Part shown: positions 40,701 to 52,989 of the stretch, piece after piece
Layout: each line of letters starts with the position of its first letter
Position numbering within the stretch: position 1 is the first letter of the stretch
NCBI RefSeq assembly: GCF_004011695.2
Contig: NC_082414.1
Span: 1 to 64,000, forward strand
From: Ascochyta rabiei
Lineage: Eukaryota > Ascomycota > Dothideomycetes > Pleosporales > Didymellaceae
Direction of reading: 5' to 3'
Length of the DNA stretch: 64,000 nucleotides
Notes under the pieces: model-generated
Seen by the model: the letters and a program-made list of their open reading frames with translations, nothing else
Told to the model about the DNA's origin: nothing
The model's database searches: none
Translations under genes and position numbers: made by a program

Positions 40701-42737
40701 GGCCCTAGGGTAGAGGCTTCTCCTTCCTAGACTAGTCGCGTTGTAGTTATATGTGGTGATCTATCTAGCCCCTATGTAGAGGAAGGCTAGAGGCTTTGCT
40801 CTTATTAAATAGGTCCTAAAACTAGACTAACTTAGGGGGAAGAGGGTCTACCTCCTCCACCGTCCCTTGCGCTCCCGGGGATTAAACTAAGAGGATTTTA
40901 GTAATGTTGTAGAGGCTTGTAGAGACTAACTAGTCCCTAGGTAAGCGCTTCTAGAGCCTATTAGCTAGGGTCTTGTTAAACTTAGTTGCTAACAGGAGGG
41001 CTACGTAAACGTTTAATGTACGCTGTAAGGACTTATAGACTATAAGGTTCCCTACCTTTTGTATCCTTAGTGTGCCCTTTTCTGCGTCTAACACCACGCC
41101 CTCTTGTTAGAGCCAGGGCTTCCCTAAAATAACATCCTGGCTTAGACCTGGCTACAGCCTGCAAGCGCCACCTGTCTAAGTTATACCTAAATAGGACTAA
41201 ACAGGAGATTATAGACTTCCTACTAGTGCCTACTACTTACGCTAAGCGTTGTGGCAGCACTTTAATAAAGTCTCCTCCTAAGCGCGCAGTAAAGTTATTG
41301 CTTACTGCGCTAAAGCATTTACACTCTAAGTCTACTAGCGTGTTAGCCTAAATTACCCTATTAATAAATAATAGATTGTAGAATAGGGGCTTGTCTATAG
41401 AGTCTGTAATGGCTCCCCTAGTAGCCTGCAACGCCCCTGTACTAGTAGTCTCCCCTACTAATATACTTCTACAGCGCTTCTAACTTAGACTTATGTTAGA
41501 AGTAGCTAGTTTCCCCTATACAAACTAGCCTCTTTCTTACCTAAGATTATTACTGCCTACACTGTAGTTACTACTGTGTTAGCGCAATCCTAGTAAATGT
41601 GTCCCCCTTTGCCGCAACAGGTACATAGGTTGGCCTCCTAGCGTTACTAAAATACCTTATTAGGAACCTACGTAGCCTGGTTAGAAGCAGACTACTTCTA
41701 ACCCCTATGCTTAGCACTGCTGCTAGTGCGCACTGCAGACATAACTGTTATCTTAACATTACTGTCCTTGTTGCGCTTAGGCAGCGCCTAGGTAGGTCTG
41801 TAGGGCAGCTGGTTTTCTATAGCTATAGTTTTAACGTCTATAGTAATAGACTTATACTCTATAACAGCTGCGTTATAATCTATATAAGTTACTCCTTAGT
41901 TTATTACTATATTGGGGATGTTTGCGTTTAGGGCCTAGCGGAGCTTTAATAGGCGCTGTTTACTGTCCTAGTAAAGGCTGCTACTTTGCACTAGTAGCTG
42001 CTTAAACCAGATAAAAAAGTCTAAGAACAACTTGCTAGGACCCTAATAGACGCTTTCTAGTTTTGCCTAGGCCTGTTCCTAGCTATAGTTGTTGCTGTAG
42101 CAGAATTCTAGGTATGCTAGGAAGTCCTCTAGGCTCTACACACCTTAGGTACCCCTAATCTTATAAAACAGAGCTATATCTTATTGCACAGATATGTTAA
42201 GCTAGGACTATATAAAGGCAAACATGTCCTGTAGCCTACTAATAAAGAACGCGTCTGCCTGCAGCTTATATTCTATTATAACCTGCTACACCTTAAATAA
42301 GGATTTGTCCCTAGTAAAGGCCTTACCTATAGGGAGAGGTTTTCTATAGGCTGCAGACGCCTATATAGGGGCATGTAGGCCTAGGGCAGACGCTGAAAAC
42401 AGCGCTTTATAAGGTGGGTTAGGGGCTAGGGTAGACGTTAATAGGTACAGCGTTGCGCCTAAGGAGGACAATAGAACTGTAGACGCAGGTCTAGTATAGG
42501 CGTTAGCTATTTGTGCTAGGGACTCTATAAACGCGCGTATATTAGAGTTATTGCGCTTAAGCAATGCTATACGCTTGTTAGCAGCTAATAAGGCTTACTG
42601 CAAGTTTATTATAAACTGCATCGTCTAGGCTATAAATTCCTAGAGGGTTAATGGGACAGATTTGTCTAAGGGGTTATTCTAGGAGCTGGCTAACATAGTA
42701 CAAGTGCTAGCTGTTCTCCTAGAAGAAGAGATATAAA

Positions 42738-42892
42738 TGTTAAGGACTAGCCTTAGGGTAGGATGCAATAAGGGTTAATATAGTATTATATCTCTTAAGG
42801 AGGTAACATGTTACGTGTCCTTCTAATATGTCTGTGGCGCACGTAACCATCCTGTCTCGCTTAAGGCTTAGACAAGGTCTAAGCCCATAACA
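42738..42892 (-). repeat. Ty3/gypsy A, right LTR (5' LTR)
   Basis: 155 bp starting TGTTAAGGACTAGCC and ending CCCATAACA. It is followed at once by GAAAC, completing the target duplication. Confidence 0.9.
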
Positions 42893-45875
42893 GAAACAGC
42901 TACCTATAAACAGCAAAAGCAGCAGAACACAACTACTAGAATTAATTCCTAGAAAAGGAGGACATAAAATTAATCTTTAAAGAAATGTCTTATAATAAGT
43001 CTGTTAGTAACTAAAGCATACCTGTTATAAAAGGCCCTAGGGGAATAGAGACCTCCTTTTAAGGCAAATACTTAGCACTAAGATATACCCTCTTCCCTAG
43101 CTTACCTACCCCGCAACTTATAGAGTGGAGCACCTACTAGGAAGGCAGCTAGAAATAGCCACCTCTTACTAAAGAAGAGCTAGAACACGCCTGCTTTTCA
43201 CAAATCTAAAGTAGCTCCCTAAGACCAGATATAATAAACTAGAAGATTATTACTACAGTATATAAAGTTAAAATAGATATATCCTTCTATATGTTCTCTA
43301 TACTATTTAACTATAGATACTACCCTTAAATCTAGAAAAGAGTAACAGGAATTATCCTAAACAAGCTAAACAAACTAGACTACTAAGCCCCTAGAGCCTA
43401 CAGGGTAATTGCTCTTCTAAGCTGCCTAGGTAAAGTAGCAGAAAGACTAGTAGCTAAACGGCTTAGCATACTAGCAGAAACAACTACTCTACTCTACCCT
43501 TTACAACTAGGTAGATGAGTACAAAAACTAGCTATAGACGCTTCTATACTGCTACTAAACTAATTATAAGAATAGAGGAAACTAAAGCGCATAATAACTA
43601 CAGTGTTCCTAGACATTAAGGGAGCCTTTAACCACGTCTATCTAGGCTAACTATTTACTATCCTGCAACAACTAAAGCTACCGTGCAGCCTAATAGCCTA
43701 GATCTAATTATTCCTCTCTAGACGCTAACTTAAACTATCCTTTAACAGAGAAACAGAAGAATTTAGTAATATAAACGCTAGAATCCTATAAGGAAGCCCT
43801 ATTTTACCTATTCTGTTCCTAATATATTTTAGACCTCTATTCTAGTTAATTACAAACTACTCGCTATTCTACCTAGACAACCTGGCTATTACAGTATACA
43901 GTATTATCTACTAGCCTAAAGAAAAACATCTACCTACTAGAAAGAGATATAGCTAGCCTATTTGCAAAAGGATCTAGCTGTGTAATTTAGTTAAATGCGC
44001 TAAAATCTAAACTTATCTACTTTACTATAAGCTAAAAAGCAGAAACTTATACTCTTATACTGCCAGACATGTTTATAATAACTCTAAAAAAGACTATTAA
44101 ATAGCTAGGAATCTACTTTAACAATAGGCTCTCCTTTAAGGAGCATGCTGCCACAAGGATTAGTAAAGTAAGAAACGCCTTCTATAGAATATGCAGACTA
44201 GCAAACAGTAACAAAGGCCTTACACCTACTGCCCTCTAACAAATATACCTAGCCTGTGTTACTAGCATAGCAGACTATAGATGCTTAGTCTTCTAGAAGT
44301 AACAAGCTAGAATAGTAAAACAACTACAAGGACTACAGAACCTAGCACTTAGGAAAATCTTAGGCAACTTCTAGACCTTACCTATATTACCCTAAGAGGT
44401 AGAGGCAGCACTAGCCCCTCCTACTATAAGGCTAAACTCTGCGATAAGAACGCACGCCTTTAGAGCTAGGAAGCTACTAAAGAACTACCCTATTTACACT
44501 GCTATAACACAGCTAAAGTCCACCCTACAAAACATAGACCTAGACTCTAGCGCAGAGCAAAGAGAGGTTAAATGTACTAGGCTAAGAATAGAACCCCCTA
44601 CACAGCTTATGCAAATTACACAGTCTATAGAAAAGCCTATACCTAGCACAAGAAAAGAAAAACTAAAGGACTTCTACTTCTGCCCCTAGAACAAGGCTAT
44701 AGCATACTAAACTGAAATCTTAAGAACACTAAAAGAAGAAGAAGTAAAAGCACACAAAACACAGATGCTATAGAAAGTATAAAGTAAAGTACTAGCTATC
44801 TACACAGACGCTTCTTCTGTAGAAGAAGGCCTGGGTATAGGAGTAGGAATCACAGTCCTAGACTACAAACAACAGCCTAAGGAATACATGCTACAAACTA
44901 TAATATTAGCAAAGGCTAAATTATATACAACAGAGGACTAGAAGGCATAATAAGAGGCTTTAAAATTGCAGCTACTATAGCTACTACAGGACAGGACGTC
45001 CAAGACTTTAAAGACAACCAGGTGGCTATCCTAAGACAAAAAAGTCCTCCAAACAAGCCTAGACAGGCGTGACAAATACGCTGCATAAAGGCAGCTAAAA
45101 CTATTAAAGATAAAGGAGCCACAATTAGCCTTAAATGGGCCCCTGGCCACCAGGACATTGCAGGAAACAAGAAAGCAGACTCTCTAGCAAAAGAAGCAAT
45201 AAAAAAGAGGCCTACCTCTACTGTAACAAGCATTGCTATAACTAGAATTTAAGTTAAAGCTATTACAACAGACGAATAGGAACACATACTAGACACCTAC
45301 ACAGCTAAAGTAATCCTAAGGAAAATAGACGCCTAGACAGTAAAATACTGCCTAGGACTAATAAAAAGGATAAGACTATCAAAAAACACTAAGAGAGAGG
45401 CGGCAAGCGCCTACTACTAACTAAAAATAGGATATAGATACAAAAAGCATACCTACATAATATATAGAAGGTAGATAACAACAGATGTATCTGCAGCTAC
45501 ACACAGACAATACAACACCTTCTACTTAGCTGTAGAGAATACAGACATATAAGGAAAACGATGCAAGACAGCCTATAAGGACAAAGGCTCTTAATGCAAC
45601 TACTACTACACACAACCTAAGGAATTCTAGCTACTCTTGCTTTTATTTCAGACCTAAGAGTAGGCTCCCGCAATTAGTACCTACAGTAAACAACAGAAAC
45701 CTAAAAACCTCTGTCTACTCCCTAGAGCATAGGCTCTCACTACAGGACTTTAAACAAACATTTACTATCCCCTTTACAAACACACTCCTTAAATTCCTAG
45801 AGTAGCTTAACTGCTCTCGTCTTATATAATCTTAGCCTTACACAGAACGTTAAACTTATTAATTAATTAATCTAT
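42893..45875 (+). mobile_element. Tad-type LINE, 3' part (reverse transcriptase and RNase H)
   Basis: This is the continuation of the LINE interrupted at 35,783. The reverse transcriptase is visible as RAYRVIALLSCLGKVAERL (about 43,390), DIKGAFNHV (about 43,615), SPILPILFLIYF (about 43,800) and FYLDNLAITV (about 43,868, the catalytic pair now Asp-Asn). RNase H follows: IYTDASS (about 44,800) and WAPGHQDIAGNKKADSLAKE (45,138-45,195). The 3' end has a TTAA/AATC-rich tail at about 45,858-45,872. Many TAG/TAA stops are present. The 105-codon minus-strand frame at 44,916 is a shadow of RNase H. Confidence 0.85.
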
Positions 45876-46485
45876 CTACCTCCTAAGGCTAGAAGCTGTA
45901 ATAACTACCCGTTCCAAATTTGGCCAGATGTTCTAGAGCTAATTTAAGGCTGCTGAACACGCTCTTCTCTATGATCTTAGATCTAGTACTAAATTTTTCA
46001 TTGCATTAGATCCCTAGACTGTAAGGAATTACCTTAGCATTCTAGCTATTAGAAGGTTACTATATAAACAAGAGCTAGAAATTACAAGAAGTCCTTTTGG
46101 ACGTTATTCCTATGCGCAGAAAACATACAGGATCCTCTATAGCACAGTAAGTTCTTTAACCTTATTAGGAAACTAAAACTATAAAATAAATGCTCGCTAT
46201 TACTTGCAATAATGCTAGTAGTAACAGTGCATTATTACAGACCTTAAAGAGGTTGCTACAGCAGAACAACATTACTTAGGATAGCAGAGAGAACACTGTT
46301 CCTTATCTTATATATATAATCAACCTTGTTATATAAGACATTATTTACTATCTCTAACTTAAGGTATTACTATAACTAGAGCATGCACAAAGACTGCAGC
46401 AACGCTATATTAGGGGTATTAAAAACAGCATATCTGTTCTAAACTCTCTCTAGAAGGTAAAAATAATTATTACAATATTTTATTA
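45876..46485. other. AT-rich spacer between two convergent LINE 3' ends
   Basis: I recognise no gene. It has RIP-like composition. It separates the tail of the plus-strand LINE from that of the minus-strand LINE and may be older genomic or transposon DNA. Confidence 0.45.
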
Positions 46486-48900
46486 TTGATTGATTGATTG
46501 ATTGATTTATTAATAAGGTTAACGCTCTGTGTAAGTCTAAGACTCTATAAGACGAGAGCAGTTAAGCTACTCTGGTAATTTAAGGAGCGTGGTTTTAAAA
46601 GGTAGTAAATATAGGTTCAGAGTCCTGTAGTGAGAGCCTATGCTCTAGGGGGTTAACAGCATTTTTTAGGTGTCTGTTGTTTGTTGTAGGTACCACTTGC
46701 AGGTGCCTATTCTAGTGTCTGAAATAAAAGCTAGAGTAGCTAGAATTCCCTAGGTTGTGTGGAGTAGTAGGTTTATTAAGAGTCGTTGTCCTTGTAGGTT
46801 GTCCTGTATTGTTTTTCTTACTTGTTTGTATTCTTTACAGCTAAGTAGGAGGTGTTGAGTTGTTTGTATGTAGCTGCAGATACATCTGTTGCTATCTACC
46901 TTCTATAGGTTGTAGAGGTATGCTTTATTATATCCATGTCCTAGTTTTAGTTGGTAGTAGGCACTTGCTATCTCTTGTTTGGTATTTTTAGGTTGTTTGT
47001 TTAGTTGTATATATTGTAGATTATAAAGTTTAACCTAGACTGCTGGACTGTAATAGCTAGAAAGTCTAGGTTAGGGTTTATATCTGCTGTTAGGGTAATT
47101 TGTACTGGTGTTGAACGTAGGACATAGGCTAGAACGCATGGCCTTATGCTATAGTCCTGTAGTAGGGGTAGGATTTGTGTAAAGGAGGGGTGGTTTACAG
47201 AGCGTGTGTCTAAGTAGTCTAAAGGTTATTGTTAAGTAGGGATAAGCTATAGTTCTTGTACTAAGACAAGGTCTATAGCAAGTTCTACTGCAAGTTATAA
47301 GGCGCTCTCTGTAGCTTATACGCTCTTGTTTAGATTTACTCATAGAATCCTTAGGTTGTCTAGCATTCTAGGTGTGTTTATGCGTTTATTATAGCCTTAA
47401 AGGCTACATATTAAATGCTATCTACTATATGTGCTTCTTTATAGTTTATACACTTAGATATAGTATATACGCAGGCTTTGCTAGTAGTACTACACGTATT
47501 ACACTTATGTAGTGTTGTAGGGTGTTTATCTACGCATATCTTACATATAGTGCTATTAAGGCACCTGTTCTCTGTATGTCTAAATCGCTGACATTTTTAG
47601 CATTGTGTAGTAGGAGGTGTAGGAATAAACTTCTCTATTCTTATACTAGCTCCTAGTAGGTATAGTCTATTGCGTATAGCTTGTTGTGCTTCTTTTTCTG
47701 TTGCAAACGCTACACAGACAGATCCTAGTTGTTGCTTCTGTCTCCTTTTATAGCTTATTAGCCAGAATAGGTTTCCTACTATTATTAGGCCTTTGTTAAA
47801 GGTAGTTATCTCTAACTTAAGCACCTCTAGGTCCTAGTTTGTTTCTAGAGACGTGGGGATATTGTGTAGGATTACTTTGTGCTATAGTTCTATTAGAAGG
47901 GCTTCCTTATAGGTAGTAACTAATTGCTAGATTACTTAGTTTTTAAGCAGGTATTTTGCAGTAAAGGAGGGCGTTGTAGTAAGAACAATGTTGTTTCTTC
48001 TACTTAGGCTAGCAGAAGCAACTATAGGGAGGCTTACTCCTTTATCTATAAAGGCCTTATTAAAAGTATTACGCATCTCTAGGGGGGCAAAAGAGGGTAG
48101 TTCTTGCTCTAGTGTAAGAACTAGTTAGCGTGCACTTAGAGAGTTCTTTATAATAGTAGGTTCCTTCTTCTTTATAACTGTTTGCTAGTCTGTGTTCTTA
48201 GGGAGGTTAGCTGAAGCTGAAGATGCGTATGAAGTAGGCTAAGTAGAAGGTTAAACAGTAGGAGTCTTAGTAGCTAGGGTAGGTTTCTAAAGGAGTTTTG
48301 CTCTTGTTTTAATGAATTTAGACACTGTTTTAAGGTTAGATAGTTAGAAGGCTAGGATAGAGAGGCCTTATTTGTTTATCCTGTTGTTTTCTGTGTAGTC
48401 TTAAAAGATTTCTAGAAGGTCTAGGAGGTTTAATTTTTCCTTGTTTAAGGTAGCTAGGGAAGAAGCCTAGATAACTATTGTCCTAGCAATAGATAGAGCT
48501 TCTTTTACTTTTTTAGCAATAGGGGCTTAGTTTATAGGCCTAGTGGCTATGTTAAATTAGAAAGGGGGAAGCCTAGGTGCTGTTGGAGTAGCAGGTCTAC
48601 TAGCTGGTTGTTTAGAGGGAGCAGAGGGTAGAGGTAACGTTGTAGTTCTGTTAAATATACTAGGTTAGTGTATTCCTAGAGTAGATTATAGGTTTAGTGT
48701 AGACGATAAGGGTATAGATATAGGTCTTAGGATTAGTATAGGCTAGTACATCTCTCCTAGATAGGTTAGGGAGCTAGGGGGGCTTATTTCCATTGTCCCT
48801 GTGTTTGGAGATTGGTCTCTAACTCTCTATTAGGTGGTGGTTCCAGTTCTATGGTCCTGGGTCCTGGGTCCTGGTCCTAGGTGGGGTTTTCCTTCTCTTT
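46486..48900 (-). mobile_element. Second Tad-type LINE, internally deleted
   Basis: The minus-strand 3' end carries an (AATC)n tail, seen as ATTG repeats at 46,486-46,515. The RNase H end (about 46,520-46,990) matches 45,400-45,840 of the other LINE. The next sequence upstream is already the endonuclease start (NLNKSV, ATESAL, LAVELAIDLVLVQEL at about 47,250-47,340). So most of the endonuclease, the whole reverse transcriptase and most of RNase H are missing. ORF1 is upstream. Confidence 0.8.
47430..48793 (-). pseudogene. LINE ORF1 (gag-like, zinc knuckles)
   Basis: It starts at ATG 48,793 (MEISPPSSLTYLGEMY). The best-kept open piece is 47,597-47,824 (VCVAFATEKEAQQAIRNRLY ... IRIEKFIPTPPTTQC), followed by a CCHC-type cluster (CQRFRHTENRC) and a second one (CKICVDKHPTTLHKC). 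This is the usual C-terminal layout of ORF1 in Tad-clade LINEs, whose product binds RNA and packages the element transcript. Several stops are present. Confidence 0.75.
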
Positions 48901-49480
48901 TTTAAAATGAAATAACTAAGAAACGACTAGAAGAGAGCTTGTTTTTGCACAGAAAGAGGTACCTAGTCTCTATCTGCTTTTCAGAGCTGAAAAACAAGGA
49001 AAAGGCAGTCTTAGCTTTACTATTCTTGCCTTTGTTATATTCTTACTAGCCTAACTAGTAGACCTCTAGGAGTAGAAAGAAGAGGTTAAAAGCAGAAAGC
49101 TAAGGAAAGGCTTGTTGCTATCTAGTAGGGGTAGGATTTGTTAGTTGTTGTGTTTGTTAAGGTAAGATTTTAGGAGATAAGATAAGATAAGATTGTTGTT
49201 ATAGGGGAGGTCTGTGCTCTGCAAATCTAAAAATTTTTGCAACAGATTAGGTTAGATAACTAGGCAGCGTGCAGCAGCTAGACGCCTAAAGGCTCTAGGA
49301 AGCTTAGGATAGTATATCCTCGCTGGGTTAAGATAGATTCTAATGTTTTTCCGGTGTGTAGGGCCCTATGTCGAAATATTGCTTTGTTGTGTGTGCTGTT
49401 AACATTATTTTATTACATACTAAGTGTAACATAGATCTACGCTATCTATATTATAATAGATCTATTATTATAACAATTTA
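48901..49480. other. Gap between LINE and hAT relics
   Basis: It probably includes the 5' leader of the minus-strand LINE. Just before it, at 48,850-48,880, the words GGTCCTGGGTCCTGG repeat. AAATCTAAAAATTTTTGC at about 49,225 is a small palindrome. I see no gene. Confidence 0.4.
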
Positions 49481-50815
49481 AGAGGTTTCTTACATTATAA
49501 AAAAATAGTCTAGTAAATTATTAACTATTAGTTTATAAGAGGTTAGGACTAGGTAGAACTCTACCTATAGTATGTATAAGCGCGCACTAAAGCTTTAGGT
49601 CTATATTAACAAATAGTTAGAGTAATAAATTACACTTAAGGTACTAAGCTGTAGAGAAGGTGCTTCTAAATATAACAAGGTAGCAGAAGCTAATTTTAAA
49701 AATCATAAAAAACTTCGACTAGCAGCAATTAAGTGGCAGCACCTGCGGGCTGTTACAATAATGCTACAGTAATTTAAGAAGGTATCTAGTGGCCTTAGCG
49801 AGACTTTAAAACCTCTTATTTAGCACATCTAGCTAATGTATAACTAGCTATTTAATTTCTTAGATTAGAAACCTAATTAGCGTAGCAACAACCTAGGTTG
49901 CGCTAGTAACTTAGAATAGCTAGAAGTTGTAAAAGCAGCTGTGTAAAAGGGTTGTGTTAAGCTGTCTAAGTACTATTTAAGAACAGAGGACAGTTGCGGG
50001 TTCTTGTTTAACTGTGCAATAAATTTAGATCTAAGCTAGAAGCTTACTGTGTATAAGGTAATGTTATTATAGCAGTTTATTACATACTATTACTAACTAC
50101 GTTATAAGAATAATATCTAGGAAGTTTAAGATAAGGACATGTACTAAGAGTAATTCTTCTAATTCCTAACTTATTATTTTAAAATAATTTAGGTTGCCCT
50201 ACACAAGTACTTCACAACCCTGTTTAACAGTTAGTAGAAGATAATTTGTTCTAAAAACCTGCAACATTAGTCTAGCAACCCAATAGGAGCTTCTTATCCT
50301 GTAGTTAGACTTTAATCCTGTCTAATAATAACAAGTAGGTGGCTTACACCTGCTAAGAAGGAAAGGCCTATCTTAGTACCCCTTGCATACAACAGGGAGA
50401 TAGATTTAATCTACTAGACTAGTAGAAGGTTAATGCTACAACTTATCTATAACTTGCTTGTGTAGCAAAAGATATACCTACAGTACTAATAACAGAAGTT
50501 AGAGTTAAATAGGTGTTTAACACAGCTAGGGATGTAATTAGGGACTGACAGTACAGGTTATCTGCTACTACAATACGCTAGATTATAATTCTAAAGGACG
50601 CTCTTACTTTAGCACAGATACAAGAAGGGGAGGAGGCAGCTTTAGATAAGCTAGATAATCTCTTTAAGCTACTAGCTTGTCCTAGTCTAGAAACAGGGGT
50701 TATAGAAGAAGAGCAACACAGTAGTAGTACTAAAGAAACTAGTCTATTAACTCTAACATAGCGAGAACGGCGGCTGCAAAAGAGAGCAAGGCTACTACAG
50801 TATTAAGATACATAG
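49480..50815 (+). mobile_element. hAT-family DNA transposase relic
   Basis: On the plus strand the central transposase reads, with stops, ALRLAAIKWQHLRAV-like text near 49,720, then VKLSKYYLRTEDSCGFLFN and the LDPS-KL-type motif (NLDLS-stop-KLTVYK) at 49,955-50,060. After a change of frame the C-terminal dimerisation motif is seen at about 50,515-50,600 (VFNTARDVIRD, YRLSATTIR, IIILKDALTLAQ). A Glu-rich end follows (about 50,610-50,800). Order and words fit fungal hAT transposases, which move by cut and paste. It is not functional. Confidence 0.7.
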
Positions 50816-50974
50816 TTCTGTAATAAATAGCTGTTATAAATAGAAAATAATAAAAGATTCTGTCTTTTATTTAAATCTTTTATAATTAAGTTCTGTATGC
50901 ATATAGCGTTTCTAAGTAGCATACTATTAAGCATGTTATCTGTAGTATTATAGAAGATTAGGTAACTCTAAATC

Positions 50975-51165
50975 ACCCTACCCTACCCCTACCTAACTTC
51001 TACCTAACCCCTACCTAAACCTACCCTACCTAAAGTCCGTGCAGACCGTACCCTACCCCTACCCCACGCTAGAGGTACCCCTACCCTACCTCTACCTAAC
51101 GTCCGTGCAGACCGTACCCAACCCCTATCCAACCCCAGGGTACCCCCTACCCTTTTGCTAGCGTA
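50975..51165. repeat. CCCTACC-rich direct repeats
   Basis: It has tracts of CCCTACCCCTACCTAAC with two copies of GTCCGTGCAGACCGTACCC (51,027-51,055 and 51,100-51,122). It lies just after the hAT relic, where subterminal repeats of such elements are often found. It also resembles short telomere-like words, but the unit is not CCCTAA. Confidence 0.6.
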
Positions 51166-52048
51166 CCTAGCACTATTTAACACCTATAAACATAGCTTAC
51201 AGTTTTATCTAGATTACTAATCACTCCTTTAGTCTGCTAACACTACTACAGCAATTATCTGTCTAGTTAATCTACACTGCTTTAACTTTGTAACAAGAGT
51301 TAATAAATAAAAAAATATCTCTATCTAATAAAAAGAAGCATAGATTACTTAACGCGGCTTAGAAAACTAAAAGATCTTTTTAAAAAGCGGCGCATAATGT
51401 CTTAGACCTTTAACTAAGCCAACTAAACCAGGCTAGAAATAAACGACCGTGTTTAACTATCTCTCTAGACGTCCAGGCAGCCTTAAGATTAAATAGAAAA
51501 GGAAGACTGTTATACACAGATAAACTCTCTTAAGGGTTTTATGTTGCTAAGAACCAGCTACATAGCATTTAAGACAAAAACATGTTAACAAAGTAGTTAA
51601 CTACTCTGTGTGTTTTAGCTAGTCTACTATATTAAAAACTATTGTAATAACAAATAGTATGTCCCTCTGTAAAAGTCTTATTTCAAGACATCTTTGGGTT
51701 TAGAATTAGTAATAAACAAAAAAGTATTATTATTATAGTAAGGCGCGTGATACAGGGTATGTCCATTGTAAGCACAAGCATAATATAAGGCAGACTTTAT
51801 AAGCATAAATGTAGTAATCTAGTAAACTAATAGATTTAAAAGAAGAGTAAACAAAATTGCAGACAGCAAGCTACAAGAGGGTAGAGAGAGACGCCTATTT
51901 ATAGTAGTAAGGCCTGTACTCTCTATAAGTAAAAGTAAAAGTAAAGAAAGGTTCTACTAAGGTTAATGGAACCTGCTAGTAGGTTGTGACAAATACTAGT
52001 AGGTCACCATTTACCTTAGCAGAAGTCCTAACATACAAGTGTACTTAA
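51166..52048. other. AT-rich stretch without recognisable gene
   Basis: RIP-like composition. Some protein-like text may exist on plus near 51,390-51,560 but I cannot assign it. The last five bases, CTTAA (52,044-52,048), are the target duplication of the next element. Confidence 0.4.
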
Positions 52049-52250
52049 TGTTAGGATCCCTTTCGGGAGGGTGGCACGTTATTGGGCACTTAAAGATAGA
52101 GAGTGTAATTGCAGGTTATAGATAGACGAATCGCTCCTAAGTAATTAGAGCGATCTGGCCAGGTTATATAGATACGCCACCCCTACTCTATTTACTAGGC
52201 CTTTAGTCTTTAGTCTTAGTGCAGAGCACCTAGGGACTAGGGGCCTAACA
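52049..52250 (-). repeat. Ty3/gypsy B, left LTR (3' LTR)
   Basis: 202 bp with TG...CA ends. It differs from the right LTR mostly by transitions. CTTAA precedes it. Confidence 0.9.
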
Positions 52251-52989
52251 ATATCCCCTTCTAGGATTGTTTGTCCTAAGCAATTGGTATTGTGGTTACC
52301 TAAACCTAGGTTAGTAATAATAGGCCACTGTGGGCCACAAGGCGTCCTAGGCACTAGGGAGGGGTTATCTAGTGACAGAGGGGATCTTCTTAAACCTGCT
52401 AGTGGTTGCGTTTACCCCTATCTTTACCTTTACTCTTACCTCTACCTTTACCTTAAATTTTTGCAGGTACCTAGAGAATAAGTAGGTCCCTATGCTACTA
52501 GCTTCCTGCCTAGGTATACCTAATGTTACTACCTATTTTAGACTATTACTTCTACACTCTACTCTACTTTTTATTAAGTTAGTGCTTTTCTTTAGTAAGG
52601 GCGGAATTTCCTTTACTAAACTAGGATAGCCTCTTATAGGTTATTATAGGTCGTTATAACTCTATAGGCAGCTAACTAGATCCTCTAGGCTCTAACAACT
52701 TTACAAGCACAATCTTTAATACTAAGCCTGCTACCTTACCTACCTACTATAGATCTAAATGTAGTTAGCAACAATTTTGCTTATAATAGGGTCTAGTTGT
52801 TTTAGGCGTGCGTTTAGTACGTCTGTAGCTTTGCTACAGGCCAGTATAAGCATTGCAGCTAGGTTAGTTACGTTTATGTCTAGGTTACGCCTGCTAATAC
52901 TGCTATGTACTCTGCCTAGATTATAGAGATAGAATTAGACAAGTCTAACTAGGTTATGCGCTGTTTCTAGTGCTTTTCTGCTAACTAGG

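Larger units (their letters stand above)
35784..42892 (-). mobile_element. Ty3/gypsy LTR retrotransposon A, 7.1 kb, RIP-degraded
   Basis: It is bounded by 155-bp LTRs (35,784-35,938 and 42,738-42,892) with TGTTAAGG...ATAACA ends and flanked by the 5-bp duplication GAAAC (35,779 and 42,893). The gag-pol sense is minus. A gag-like region lies at about 42,000-42,700. A CCHC zinc knuckle (CTCCGKGGHIY-stop-DC) lies at about 41,590-41,635. The reverse transcriptase has MCVDYYALN (about 40,540) and YLDNVLVY (about 40,245, the second Asp now Asn). The integrase lies at about 38,700-39,150 (ATFHIVRRNFY, IDFIV, VITDYLSKYVQLKA). Many stops make it inactive. It inserted into the LINE after the LINE itself had landed. 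Confidence 0.9.

Noticed and set aside
42361..42564. Stand-alone 67-codon gene
   Set aside because: It lies in the gag part of Ty3/gypsy A and is best read as a fragment of gag.
44916..45233. 105-codon minus-strand frame
   Set aside because: It is opposite the LINE RNase H region, which has its own recognisable motifs on plus.
52145..52354. 69-codon minus-strand frame at the left LTR of Ty3/gypsy B
   Set aside because: It lies mostly inside the LTR and runs into the adjoining sequence; there is no coding evidence.
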